NCBI RefSeq assembly: GCF_016888165.1
Contig: NZ_JACSWC010000194.1
Coordinates: forward strand, 1-46,847
Direction of reading: 5' to 3'
Source of the DNA: Halomicronema sp. CCY15110
Lineage (GTDB): Bacteria > Cyanobacteriota > Cyanobacteriia > Phormidesmidales > Phormidesmidaceae
DNA length: 46,847 nt
Below, one piece after another: positions 35,295 through 44,144 of this stretch. Made by a program: the position numbers and the translations under genes. Position 1 is the stretch's first letter. Every line of letters starts with the position of its first letter. Below the pieces are notes generated by a model. The model did no database searches, was not told the origin of the DNA, and saw nothing but the letters and a program-made list of their open reading frames with translations.

Positions 35295-35387
35295 CCAGCA
35301 GCCTGTCCACACAATGGCTCACCCAGCCAGCGCAGGTTGAGGGGGAGCGGTGTTCATAACCCCGTTGAACTATAGACGCGATCGCCC

Positions 35388-35867
35388 ATGGCCCACACGC
35401 TAAAACTTGATGCCAACACGCTGTATACCCTGGACCTTTCAGGTGCACAAGCTTACATCGAACCGCTGATGGATAAGGGAAACTTGCTGGATCCCGAGGT
35501 GCGGCTCCAATTTGAAATTGATTTTCCCCGCGAGCCCACCGATCCGCGAGAACTCTCGGAAATTCCCGAAGTGCGGCTGTGGTTCATTCGCTTAGACGCG
35601 CTCTATCCCTGGTTGCCTTATCTCTTGGATTGGGAAGCGGGGGAGCTCGGACGCTACGCCGCCATGCTGGTGCCCCATCAGTTCAGCCCGAAGGATGGCA
35701 TTCGCTACAATCCCGAAGCGCTGGAAATTTTTGTCATGCAGAAGATTTTTGTGGTGGCGCGTTGGCTGCGATCGCAAAATAATGCTCAAACCACGCGCCT
35801 GAAGTTTATGACTCAGATGCTCGGGTACGAAATCGAGGATGGGCTATTTGACCTGCTGATGTCTTAA
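35388..35867 (+). CDS. CRR6-family NDH-1 (NdhI) maturation factor
   Basis: Protein of 159 residues matching the CRR6/DUF1817 family: PLMDKGNLLDPEVRLQFEID, RLWFIRLDALYPWLPY and QFSPKDGIRYNPEALEIF. In plants and cyanobacteria it helps assemble the NdhI iron-sulfur subunit of the NDH-1 complex, so it supports cyclic electron flow. The assignment rests on the sequence pattern and length. No ndh gene is nearby. It stands as a single gene. Confidence 0.82.
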   Translation: MAHTLKLDANTLYTLDLSGAQAYIEPLMDKGNLLDPEVRLQFEIDFPREPTDPRELSEIPEVRLWFIRLDALYPWLPYLLDWEAGELGRYAAMLVPHQFSPKDGIRYNPEALEIFVMQKIFVVARWLRSQNNAQTTRLKFMTQMLGYEIEDGLFDLLMS

Positions 35868-36022
35868 TGATGGCTGCCCTGGCGCTGTAATCGAGCCAAT
35901 GGGCGCAGCAACAGCCCCTGTGGATGATGTGACCTGCGACGGTGAGGGGTGGCATTGCCCCGGCACGGCCAGAGCTCCGTACAATGGATGAGACCTGACT
36001 CAAAACGGACAAGGAGACACTT

Positions 36023-36865
36023 TTGAAATCTCAATCTCTCGGGTGGCAGCCCATCGCCCTAGGATTTGTCGCGTTGGTGTTGTTCACCATCGCGTCTAGC
36101 AGCTTTGTCATCATCAATCCGGGCCAAGCGGGCGTCCTCAGTATCTTAGGCAAAGCCCAAGACGGCGCATTGTTAGAAGGTGTCCACTTTAAGCCGCCGG
36201 TGATTTCGGCGGTGGACGTGTATGACGTGACCGTCCAGAAATTTGAAGTACCCGCGCAAAGTTCCACCAAAGACTTACAGGATTTGTCGGCCCGGTTTGC
36301 CATCAACTTTCGGCTTGATCCGAGTGAAGTGGTGACTATCCGGCGGACGCAAGGCACCCTGGCTAACATCGTGGCGAAAATTATTGCCCCCCAAACCCAG
36401 GAGTCCTTCAAAATTGCGGCAGCGCTGCGCACGGTCGAAGAGGCCATTACCAAGCGGCAAGAATTAAAAAATGACTTCGACGAAGCCCTGGATACGCGGT
36501 TAGATAAGTACGGCATCATCGTCCTGGATACCAGCGTGGTGGATTTGGAATTCTCGCCGGAGTTTGCCAAGGCGGTCGAAGAAAAGCAAATTGCTGAGCA
36601 GCGGGCTCGCCGAGCCGTGTATGTCGCGCAAGAAGCTGAGCAAACCGCTCAGGCCGAAGTTAACCGGGCGAAAGGTCGGGCCGAGGCGCAGCGACTGCTA
36701 GCAGAAACGCTCAAGGCCCAAGGGGGCGAGCTTGTGCTACAGAAAGAGGCGATCGAAGCTTGGCGAGAAGGCGGGGCGCAAATGCCTCGGGTCTTGGTGA
36801 CTGGCGGTGGCAATAGTGCCAGTGTGCCCTTCATCTTTAATACCGCTGACCTTACGGCTGATTAG
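36023..36865 (+). CDS. Prohibitin/SPFH-family membrane protein
   Basis: Protein of 280 residues from a TTG start at 36023, fixed by AAGGAG at 36011-36016. One membrane segment (about 10-30) is followed by an SPFH domain (NPGQAGVLSILGKAQDG, then EGVHFKPPV) and a long helical region rich in Ala/Glu (KQIAEQRARRAVYVAQEAEQ). Family members form large rings around membrane proteases and lipid patches. The 3' end overlaps that of the converging gene by 14 bases, so the two ends cannot be separated without affecting both. Confidence 0.9.
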   Translation: MKSQSLGWQPIALGFVALVLFTIASSSFVIINPGQAGVLSILGKAQDGALLEGVHFKPPVISAVDVYDVTVQKFEVPAQSSTKDLQDLSARFAINFRLDPSEVVTIRRTQGTLANIVAKIIAPQTQESFKIAAALRTVEEAITKRQELKNDFDEALDTRLDKYGIIVLDTSVVDLEFSPEFAKAVEEKQIAEQRARRAVYVAQEAEQTAQAEVNRAKGRAEAQRLLAETLKAQGGELVLQKEAIEAWREGGAQMPRVLVTGGGNSASVPFIFNTADLTAD

Positions 36866-38990
36866 CCGCCGCCTCGGCCTCAGCCTCGGCCCGCAAAATT
36901 GACTGCAACTGGTCGAGCGATGCCAAGGTGCGTTGTTTAATCGTTTCAGCGTCTGTCTCATCGGCAGGCGCTGTTGCTGTTTTGGGGGCTGCCAGCGGGG
37001 TGACGCGGGTGGCGGAGGGTGGCTCTGATGTGTTGAAGGTGGCCTCTGAGACTGGCATGGGCAGGGATGTCGGTGGGTCAAACCGAATGGGGGCGGGTTC
37101 CGGGACTGCCGTTGCAGAGTCTGGAGTTGGGTCGGCGGGGGCCGGCGCGGCTGAGGCGGGGATGCGGTCGGCGGCAGGGGGCAGAGCGATCGCCGCTGGC
37201 GTTGGCGAGTCAGTCACTGCGGTGCGCCCACCCGCTGAGGCTGGAGCAGACGACTCGGCCACAGGGGCCGGATTCTCCTCAGTCGGGGGAGCCGCGATCG
37301 CGCCTGTAATCTTTGCCGCCTCAGGCTCCGGTATCGGTTCGCTCACTGGAGCAGCGGACGGTTCGGTCATCTCTGAAAGGGATACTGATTCAGTTGCTGG
37401 GGGTGGGGTAACAGTCGTCTCCACTCCCTCAGTCGCTGCTGGTGGATTCTCGGGAGCAGGGGCTGGCTCGGGAGCATTGCCCGTCAGGAAATTCGTCACC
37501 GCTTGGCCTAAGCGTCCGAGACGGCGCGACTGAGGCTGCGGCTCGATGCCTTGATCAGCTCGGGTCGGACTCTTGCTAGGCGTCACACTCACTTTGTCGC
37601 CGTTGGGGGCCGCCATCGCGATCACTGCTGACTCGGCGTCATCAGAGAGAGCTGAGACAGGGGGCGAGACATCATCCTCTGGTGCAGGAGTCTGAGCCAC
37701 GGTGTCAGACGCTGAGTCGCGACCAGGGAAAGCGTCGAATGCGAACGGTACCGGATCAATGAGTCGTTCAGGTGGGGCGACTTCTGGCTCTAAATTGAGC
37801 GTGATGTCATCGTTGTTGGGTACGGGGGCAGGGGCGATCGCGACCTGGGTTTGAGCGTTGAAGGCTGAGATTGCCCGCGCGATCGCAGTGGCTCGTCGTT
37901 CTTGGTCATGACTGATGGAATAGATATTGTTTCCCAACCCCGGGGCATTCCACCGCTGGGTGTCGGGGTCAATGAACGACCGGGTGCGCGCCCAGATAAT
38001 CGCCTCTGAGCCCTGCATGCCGAGGCTATGGGCTTCCTTCAGCCAGTCAATATAGCCGCCTCGATCTAACGCTGCAAGGGGTGCCTGGTTCGCCAAATCA
38101 ATCCCGTTCAACAGCTCTTCCTTAGTGAGCTGTAGCCCTTGGGCGAGGGCTTTTTCGCGCAGGGTTTCCGTCTGCGTTTGCAGTCGCCGCAACTGCTTAT
38201 CATCGGCTTCTTCTGGAGATGCAGCCCCATGCTGGTAAGAGAACGTGCCCAAATTCCAGACGCCATTGCCCGGGTCAACATGTCCGTAGTAGGCGGGATT
38301 TTTGTGACCCTCGGGAGTGCGGGTGCCCTCGGCGCTGCCCACCGCCCGAGCCACCAGAGATTCCGTGCCGCCAGTAAATAAGGTGTGGAAGTTGTCAAAG
38401 GAATATTGAAAGACGGTGGGCTGTGCCGCCGGGGGCTGATCTGGCTCTGGGGCCACGGCCACGGTCTCTTGCGGGGCCTCAAAGGTCTTTTCTTGAATGC
38501 CGATGAACAGCGCAATTTGCGCTTGAATCTCAGTTTCGGTGAGCTGTTGAGCTTTTGCCTCCGGTTCAGGCACGGGCTCGGGCGGTGGAGCGATCGCCGT
38601 CTGTAGGGCCTGGACGTAAGCGGGAATGGGCGGCGGCGCAGGCAACAAGGCCTGGACTGACGCCGTCGAGCCCAGTGCCACAGCTTCTAAGCCCCCGTAA
38701 ACGCCTGAGGGACGGCTATTGTCGCTCGCCATCGGGGGATTTTCGGCCCCAGCGGGAATCGGCAAGGGTGCTTCGGCATTCACGAGGGTTTTCGCTGCCG
38801 TCGCGGCGGCAGCGGCCTCGGCGGCCTCGGCTTCGACAGCAGCGGCTTCGGCTTTGGCCGCAGCGACGGCCTGAGGTGAAGGCGACAACTCAAAAGACAA
38901 GGCCACGTCGTTGCTGGCTTTGGCCGCACTGCCAACCCCAAAGGACATGGCCAAAGTACCTAGCGTTAATAAGGCTCGATAATGCGGCAT
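36852..38990 (-). CDS. Large Ala/Pro-rich exported protein
   Basis: Protein of 712 residues with a signal peptide in the first 25. Residues 30-190 are Ala/Pro-rich. A conserved-looking domain spans about 195-370 (VGSAEGTRTPEG, AYYGHVDPGNGVWNLG, FSYQHGA, then GLGNNIYSISHDQERR). A second long low-complexity tail follows. The central GSAEGTR and GHVDPGNGVWNLG motifs recall cyanobacterial proteins of unknown function with a possible lysozyme-like fold; this is unproven. Low-complexity flanks suggest a cell-wall linker or extracellular location. It converges with the SPFH gene and overlaps it by 14 bases. Confidence 0.7.
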   Translation of the reverse strand: MPHYRALLTLGTLAMSFGVGSAAKASNDVALSFELSPSPQAVAAAKAEAAAVEAEAAEAAAAATAAKTLVNAEAPLPIPAGAENPPMASDNSRPSGVYGGLEAVALGSTASVQALLPAPPPIPAYVQALQTAIAPPPEPVPEPEAKAQQLTETEIQAQIALFIGIQEKTFEAPQETVAVAPEPDQPPAAQPTVFQYSFDNFHTLFTGGTESLVARAVGSAEGTRTPEGHKNPAYYGHVDPGNGVWNLGTFSYQHGAASPEEADDKQLRRLQTQTETLREKALAQGLQLTKEELLNGIDLANQAPLAALDRGGYIDWLKEAHSLGMQGSEAIIWARTRSFIDPDTQRWNAPGLGNNIYSISHDQERRATAIARAISAFNAQTQVAIAPAPVPNNDDITLNLEPEVAPPERLIDPVPFAFDAFPGRDSASDTVAQTPAPEDDVSPPVSALSDDAESAVIAMAAPNGDKVSVTPSKSPTRADQGIEPQPQSRRLGRLGQAVTNFLTGNAPEPAPAPENPPAATEGVETTVTPPPATESVSLSEMTEPSAAPVSEPIPEPEAAKITGAIAAPPTEENPAPVAESSAPASAGGRTAVTDSPTPAAIALPPAADRIPASAAPAPADPTPDSATAVPEPAPIRFDPPTSLPMPVSEATFNTSEPPSATRVTPLAAPKTATAPADETDAETIKQRTLASLDQLQSILRAEAEAEAAANQP

Positions 38991-39069
38991 CTCAGTAGGC
39001 TCTCACGCAAACTTAGGAACAGTGGAAACGTAACGGGTACATAGCGGGCAGCCAATCGACAGCCAGCCA

Positions 39070-39621
39070 TCAAAAACGTTGGAGCGATCGCTCCAACACG
39101 CCCGTAGAGGGTTCGACAATGGCCCAGGTGCCATCGGGCTGACGGCGCATAGTGGTGAAGTGCAAGTATTGCGATCGCCCCATGGAGTCACCCGCCTCGA
39201 CCTCGCCAAACTGCGGATTCATCAGGCCACAAAAGCGAAACAAATAGGCGGGTACCTCGGGCGACGCAAAGAAGAGGCAGTCCGGGCCATCGGCGGAAGG
39301 CTGCGCTTCGCCGTCAAAGGGAGCCCGCACGCGAGCCCCCCGCAGCTGCATAGTGACATCCCCCAACCCCGCCACCACCCGAAAGCCTTCCACGACGTTG
39401 CCCAAGGTCAGCTCCCAAGTTTGGTCGATCGCGACGCTACGGGGGGCGGCGATCGCCTCTTCCCGACAGCTGCTCAAACTTGGCCCCAGGGCTAAGCCCA
39501 GTAGCAGCAGGCCCCACAGTCGCCATCGCTGGAAGGGCCGCGATCGCCCTAGTCGCCCTTGCCAACCGCGCTGCCAAGCGGTCAACCTATTCAAAATTAA
39601 AGCGATACCCAGCATATTCAT
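39070..39621 (-). CDS. Possible lipoprotein of unknown function
   Basis: Protein of 183 residues. A basic N-terminus leads to a hydrophobic segment ending in LSSC (about residue 52), which fits a lipobox. The remainder includes AIDQTWELTLGNVVEGFRV and a PDCLFFASPEVPAYLF region with no family I can name. The start overlaps the end of the next gene by 35 bases; a TTG near 39591 would avoid this. The pair may be cotranscribed. Confidence 0.55.
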   Translation of the reverse strand: MNMLGIALILNRLTAWQRGWQGRLGRSRPFQRWRLWGLLLLGLALGPSLSSCREEAIAAPRSVAIDQTWELTLGNVVEGFRVVAGLGDVTMQLRGARVRAPFDGEAQPSADGPDCLFFASPEVPAYLFRFCGLMNPQFGEVEAGDSMGRSQYLHFTTMRRQPDGTWAIVEPSTGVLERSLQRF

Positions 39622-39997
39622 CGTTCTCGTACAGAATGACTAACTGTGTTTTGGGATCAAATTCCAGCGGATAGGCTTCGCGCTCGGCTTGCACATCGGC
39701 CCGCACATTCAGGCTGGCCAAGCGACAATAGGGCTCGGCCACCACTTCCCGCACCCGCGCCTTCGAATCCCGTTCCGGAATCGTCAACAACTCGGCTAAT
39801 TGCTCGCGGGAGAGCTTCGCTTCGGTTTGCACAAACTCGTGACAAGACTTTTCGTTCACCTGCGGTTGCGATCTCGCCAGCCACCCCCCCACATCGCGCA
39901 CATCAAACAGCACCACTGCTGCGGCAATCACCACGCCACCCGCCACCAATGACTTGACCGGAGACGTGGTCGGTAACTGCGATCGTTGACTCACCAT
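39587..39997 (-). CDS. Membrane-anchored hypothetical protein
   Basis: Protein of 136 residues. A membrane segment is at about 15-32 (SLVAGGVVIAAAVVLFDV), followed by a polar domain with two cysteines (KSCHEFVQTEAKLS; AEPYCRLASLNVR) that could pair outside the membrane. I do not recognise the family. The 3' end overlaps the start of the downstream gene by 35 bases on the same strand. Confidence 0.6.
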   Translation of the reverse strand: MVSQRSQLPTTSPVKSLVAGGVVIAAAVVLFDVRDVGGWLARSQPQVNEKSCHEFVQTEAKLSREQLAELLTIPERDSKARVREVVAEPYCRLASLNVRADVQAEREAYPLEFDPKTQLVILYENDEYAGYRFNFE

Positions 39998-40142
39998 ATG
40001 TCTACTCCTTCAGCTCAACAAAACTGGTATGACGGGCTCCTACGGGGAACCTGGCCGACCCAACTCGGGCCGGGCTGGTTGCGATTGCCGCCTAGCGGGG
40101 CCGATTGGAGCGGGGCCGCGCCAGTTATTTACAACCAGCCAA

Positions 40143-41057
40143 TTACAATTGCCCGCCAATTCCTAAGCCCAGCAGCGCCAAAAATAGGCGGGCAATAAAC
40201 GCGGCATCGGTACGCGGGGCAAAGAGCAAACGGTACAACCCTAAAGCCACCGCGCCAATGGTGATGCCGATGACCCAGGGCCACAAGCCCGGAACGGCAG
40301 CCAAGGCCAACTGCAAGGCCAAGCGCCCGATGATGCCGCCCCCGCACCACATCAAGATATCGATCGGGGTAATTTGCGTCTGGTTTTCTATGGTGGTCGT
40401 CAAAATCTGCCACAGCTCCGAGACCTGATGCCAGGACTCAAACCAGCCAGCACGCCTCGACCTATTGGACTGACGCTGGGGTGCCTGGGCCCGGGCGCGC
40501 AAATTTGCAGCAGTTTCCGAAGCTTGCTGCTGGTCTAAATTCAAATCGAGATCGATCGCCGTCAAGACATAGCGATTATGTTCATCTTGAATCACGGTCG
40601 TGAGGGCCGCATCTCGAATTTCGCAAAACTGATCGACCTGCATGGCCGCCTGGGGGTGCTTCATCAGGATGAGCGAGAGGCCATTGACGGAATTGTGGAA
40701 TTTGCGAATCGCCGCTTCTTGTTGGTAGTACAGCTCGTTAATGCGTTCGGCTTCACCGTGCAAGCGTTGTAAGTAGCGATGGATATTGATTGGTTCCACC
40801 GGCTGAGTCTCAGGGACAGCCCCTTGCGCCGCTCGCTCTTCGGGGGTCGGCCATTGACTCGACTGCATGGCCGATCGCTGTCTTAACGCCTGGGCCACAT
40901 CCGCTCGTTGGGGCGGTTGCCAGGTTACACCGTCAGCATCCAGGGCCGGCAGACTCGGCGACGCAGAACCGGACGGCAAGGGCGACTCAGACGCCGCTTG
41001 GGATTGCTGACGGACGGCTAGCAGCTGTTCACGAATGGCACTGATATCTGAACTCAT
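40143..41057 (-). CDS. Hypothetical protein with C-terminal membrane helices
   Basis: Protein of 304 residues. The first 95 are Ser/Pro/Gln-rich, 100-200 are helical (LQRLHGEAERINELYYQQEA), and two or three membrane helices fill 225-304 (MWCGGGIIGRLALQLALAAV; WVIGITIGAVALGLYRLLF). No known family. An AT-rich inverted repeat (41098-41130) lies just upstream and may control it. The start at 41057 is the first good ATG. Confidence 0.6.
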   Translation of the reverse strand: MSSDISAIREQLLAVRQQSQAASESPLPSGSASPSLPALDADGVTWQPPQRADVAQALRQRSAMQSSQWPTPEERAAQGAVPETQPVEPINIHRYLQRLHGEAERINELYYQQEAAIRKFHNSVNGLSLILMKHPQAAMQVDQFCEIRDAALTTVIQDEHNRYVLTAIDLDLNLDQQQASETAANLRARAQAPQRQSNRSRRAGWFESWHQVSELWQILTTTIENQTQITPIDILMWCGGGIIGRLALQLALAAVPGLWPWVIGITIGAVALGLYRLLFAPRTDAAFIARLFLALLGLGIGGQL

Positions 41058-41669
41058 GGGGGCAAACCAATGCTTTAGGATGGAAGCTCTTTGATAGTTT
41101 GTATGTACTATCTATCTCTTTAGATACAAATGTACTATATATTTTCGGCTTTGCAACCCCTGATTGAAAATTTTGATCTGAGGCGCTGTGGAGAATGGCG
41201 ATCGCGAGCCAGGTGACTCGCTGCGCTGCGCTGGTTGAATTGGGTATGAGGCGTGCTGAACCTCGGCGCTCACAAAGTATCTGACGCCCTCAAGCAAGGT
41301 TCATGACACCCGCGATCGCTTCCCTCAGCAGCGTCGAATCCGCAGTTTCGCATTGAGGTCTCGGAGGCTGGCGGGTAAAGCTGACTGCCCGGACAGGGGC
41401 TCTGCACCAAGAAGCGTCGAGATTATGGACTCATCGGGCTTGCTCTGGCTGGGAGACTCAGACGACAACGCGAAAACTTTACAGAGGCAATTGTTGACTG
41501 TGATGGTTGTGATAGGCAGTCTAAGCTTAAAATCAGGGCATTTATCATGCTCAATCTCCTTCGCCGGAGTTCCCGTACCCTCGATAGGGGGCGCGATCAC
41601 CGTTCGGTTTACGCCTCCCTCCCGCCCTACGAACAGCCCTTAGCGCGATCATGTCCGTATCACATTCTG
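41058..41669. other. 612-base gap with an AT-rich inverted repeat
   Basis: Apart from the inverted repeat at 41098-41130 I see no feature. Frames on both strands here are short and lack ribosome binding sites. If the permease gene really starts at 41547, the gap is shorter. Confidence 0.45.
41098..41130. promoter_or_regulatory. AT-rich inverted repeat, possible operator
   Basis: TTTGTAT (41098-41104) pairs with ATACAAA (41124-41130), and TATCT/AGATA pair inside. It lies about 40 bases ahead of the start at 41057, in an AT-rich stretch unlike its surroundings. It could be an operator or part of the promoter. Confidence 0.4.
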
Positions 41670-42398
41670 ATGGGCACCCTCCTAGGCGGTCAGGTGATTA
41701 TGCGAATTTTGCGCGGGCGAGTGCAGCGCCACCGTGTGATGGAGCACATGGTGGCGGCGGGGCCAGGAGCCCTGACCCCGGTGCTCATGACCAACCTGTT
41801 CGCGGGGATGATTTTCGCCATTCAAACCGCGCGCGAAATGGCCCGCTTTGGCACGCTCCACGCTTTGGGCGGGGCCTTTGCCTTGGGCTTTTGCCGCGAA
41901 CTCGCCCCCATTCTGACCGCCGCCATTTTAGCTGGGCAAGTGGGTTCCGCCTTTGCCGCCGAAATTGGCAGCATGAAGATCACCGAACAAATTGACGCCC
42001 TCAAGGTTTTACGCACCGACCCCATTGAATATCTTGTGGTGCCCAGGGTCGTCGCCTGCTGCGTCATGCTGCCCATCTTGACCATGCTGGGGTTAGTGGT
42101 CGGGGTCGGGGGAGGATTGCTGGCCGCGCATCTGCTGTATGACGTGCAAGCGCCGATTTTTCTGGACTCGGTACAGGGACTCTTGGAACCCGTTGATCTC
42201 TTTGCCGTGCTGCTCAAAGCAGTCATCTTTGGGGCGATGACGGCCCTAGCGGGCTGTACCTGGGGCCTGACCACTACTTGCAGTAAAGGGTTGGGGCGAG
42301 CGACCACGTCCGCAGTCGTCACGACTTGGGTCGGTTTATTTGTCGTTGATTTCTTCATCACGCTGATCCTCTTCCACGGGGTCGCGGTGATGTACTAG
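41670..42398 (+). CDS. MlaE-family ABC transporter permease
   Basis: Protein of 242 residues from ATG 41670; the frame is open to ATG 41547. The MlaE/YrbE pattern is clear: LGGQVIMRILRGRV, FAGMIFAIQTAREMARFG, RELAPILTAAILAGQVGSAFAAEIG and WGLTTTCSKGLGRATTSAVV. It is an inner-membrane permease of a lipid transporter that moves phospholipids or glycolipids between membranes. At 242 residues it lacks part of the usual N-terminal amphipathic helix, so either the upstream start is used or that helix was lost. No MlaF/MlaD genes lie adjacent. Confidence 0.82.
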   Translation: MGTLLGGQVIMRILRGRVQRHRVMEHMVAAGPGALTPVLMTNLFAGMIFAIQTAREMARFGTLHALGGAFALGFCRELAPILTAAILAGQVGSAFAAEIGSMKITEQIDALKVLRTDPIEYLVVPRVVACCVMLPILTMLGLVVGVGGGLLAAHLLYDVQAPIFLDSVQGLLEPVDLFAVLLKAVIFGAMTALAGCTWGLTTTCSKGLGRATTSAVVTTWVGLFVVDFFITLILFHGVAVMY

Positions 42399-42541
42399 AG
42401 CACACACTTCTGTCGTCATGCCCAGTCCGGCTCCTATCCCCCTGATTCGAAAAAATACCTGCCGTTTGCCCTGAGCCCGTCGAAGAGCTGCGGCCAGCTC
42501 AGCCTGATCGGCACCATGCTCTGAGTCGGGGTAAGCGATTC

Positions 42542-42568
42542 GGATTCAGGATTCAGGATTCAGGATCA
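42542..42568. repeat. Heptamer tandem repeat GGATTCA
   Basis: Nearly four copies of GGATTCA in tandem. Short heptamer repeats (STRR) are common in cyanobacterial intergenic DNA. It lies between the permease and recombinase genes. Confidence 0.85.
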
Positions 42569-42655
42569 GACCGCATGATTGCCCCTGAATGGGCCGATGA
42601 TACGGAGCCACGATTGCGGGTTGGCCCGGTGGTCGTGCATCGCTGCTGAGGTGGG

Positions 42656-43972
42656 CTAAAACACAAACTGAATGCGGACTTGCCAGGGGGCATCGGTACG
42701 CTCAATCCAAATTGTTTGGATAAACTCGCGCAGATACACCCGGCGTTCGGATTCTGAGAGCCCTTGCCAAAATTCGGGTGACCCGAGGGTCTGAGCAATC
42801 TCAGCCAGGTTTTCGGGGGGCAGTTGCGATCGCTGCTGTGCCAAATCGGCCAATTCGCCCCGCAAGGTATAGCGGCGCAAATCAGCGCTGGTTTGGTCTA
42901 ATACGCCTTGTGATTGTAACTGGTCAACCTGAGTCAGCAAGGCGGTCTTGGTGTCAATTTGGGCGAGAATTCCGGCTTTAATAGCGCCCACTGGCGGGGC
43001 CTGGAAGTTCGCGACGGCGCGGGGAAATTCCTGACCGATGGCGGCAATCGTCTGCGCGAGTACAGTGTCGTAAGCGATCGCCCGACAAGATTTCTCTCGA
43101 CCACATTCCAGGGGACGCAGGTACAAATATTCTTGTTTTTGGCGGGGACGAGTGACTCGCGATACCCGCAGTTTGCTCTGGCACTCAGCACATTGCACCA
43201 GTCCCGCTAGCGATCGCTCCGCACTCACGGTTTTGGGGGGCAGTTGGCGATTACGCCGCAGCAAGCGATCGACCTGGGCCGCCTCATCGCGGGCAATGAT
43301 CGGCGTGTGCGTATCCCGAATCACCTGCCCGTCTTTGTATTCGGAATCGCCGCGATAGATCGGATGTTGCAGCCACCGTTGCGCCGTCGATGGCGCAATT
43401 TTTTTGCCATATTTTTTGTCCAAAAATCGGGCCGCCCCGCGAATCGAACCATACAAAATGAACTGCTCAAAAAAGGCTTTGACGGCGGGGGCGGCAGCTT
43501 TATCAAGTGCATAGCGATAGCGGCCCCGCCGATAGCCATAGGGGGCGCGGCCCGGCGGCGGCAATAGATTGATGCGGTTGCGGGCGTGTCCGGCCTCTAA
43601 CTGCTGACGACGATGCTGCGCTTCGACCGTGGCCGCCAGCTGGAACAACATTTCGGGCGACCGTTCCGAGCTGGTTGCGGCCAGGGTGCGATAACTGCCA
43701 TCCGCCGTCGTCACCAAAATTCCTCGGTCTTCCAGGGCTTGCAACACGGCAAATACCGCCGCTGGGGAACTGCCCAAATCGCCTACTTGCTGGATCAGCA
43801 CCTGCTCTGGCAACTCCTGGCGACAATCGTGCAAAAGGCGTTGCAGCTCTGGGCGCGGATCTTGTACATCACAATGATCCACATACAGGCGATCGACCGT
43901 AGCCGCCAGTGCTTCATGGTTGGAAGCAACCGGGTTATAAGGCGACAGACGGGTATAAGCAAATGTGGTCAT
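42656..43972 (-). CDS. Large serine recombinase relative with degenerate catalytic domain
   Basis: Protein of 438 residues from ATG 43972; the frame to 44068 is longer but N-terminally unlike the family. Residues 4-10 (FAYTRLS) match the serine recombinase nucleophile motif (Ser10). The conserved Arg motif (usually a DRLGR-type sequence) reads VGDLGSS, so the catalytic arginines are missing. The recombinase domain follows (RAPYGYRRG; APSTAQRWLQHPIYRG), then a CAEC...C zinc-ribbon region and a coiled C-terminus. It is probably not an active recombinase and may have another DNA-binding role. Confidence 0.72.
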   Translation of the reverse strand: MTTFAYTRLSPYNPVASNHEALAATVDRLYVDHCDVQDPRPELQRLLHDCRQELPEQVLIQQVGDLGSSPAAVFAVLQALEDRGILVTTADGSYRTLAATSSERSPEMLFQLAATVEAQHRRQQLEAGHARNRINLLPPPGRAPYGYRRGRYRYALDKAAAPAVKAFFEQFILYGSIRGAARFLDKKYGKKIAPSTAQRWLQHPIYRGDSEYKDGQVIRDTHTPIIARDEAAQVDRLLRRNRQLPPKTVSAERSLAGLVQCAECQSKLRVSRVTRPRQKQEYLYLRPLECGREKSCRAIAYDTVLAQTIAAIGQEFPRAVANFQAPPVGAIKAGILAQIDTKTALLTQVDQLQSQGVLDQTSADLRRYTLRGELADLAQQRSQLPPENLAEIAQTLGSPEFWQGLSESERRVYLREFIQTIWIERTDAPWQVRIQFVF

Positions 43973-44144
43973 GCGGTTGGGGGGCGGCAGCGATCGCACC
44001 CTTTCAGCTTGCCAGGCCACCGCCACCGGGAGACCAACCCTTAAGGTCAGATTTAGGATAGTGAGCATTCCTCCCCCAATCAGCCATCCCGTTCTGCCGT
44101 CCGCCGATTATCTTAAAGAAAGGACACACTTTCACCGGATAGTT

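Noticed and set aside
41325-41600. 91-codon minus-strand frame before the permease
   Set aside because: No recognisable content or start signal; it overlaps the possible permease start at 41547.
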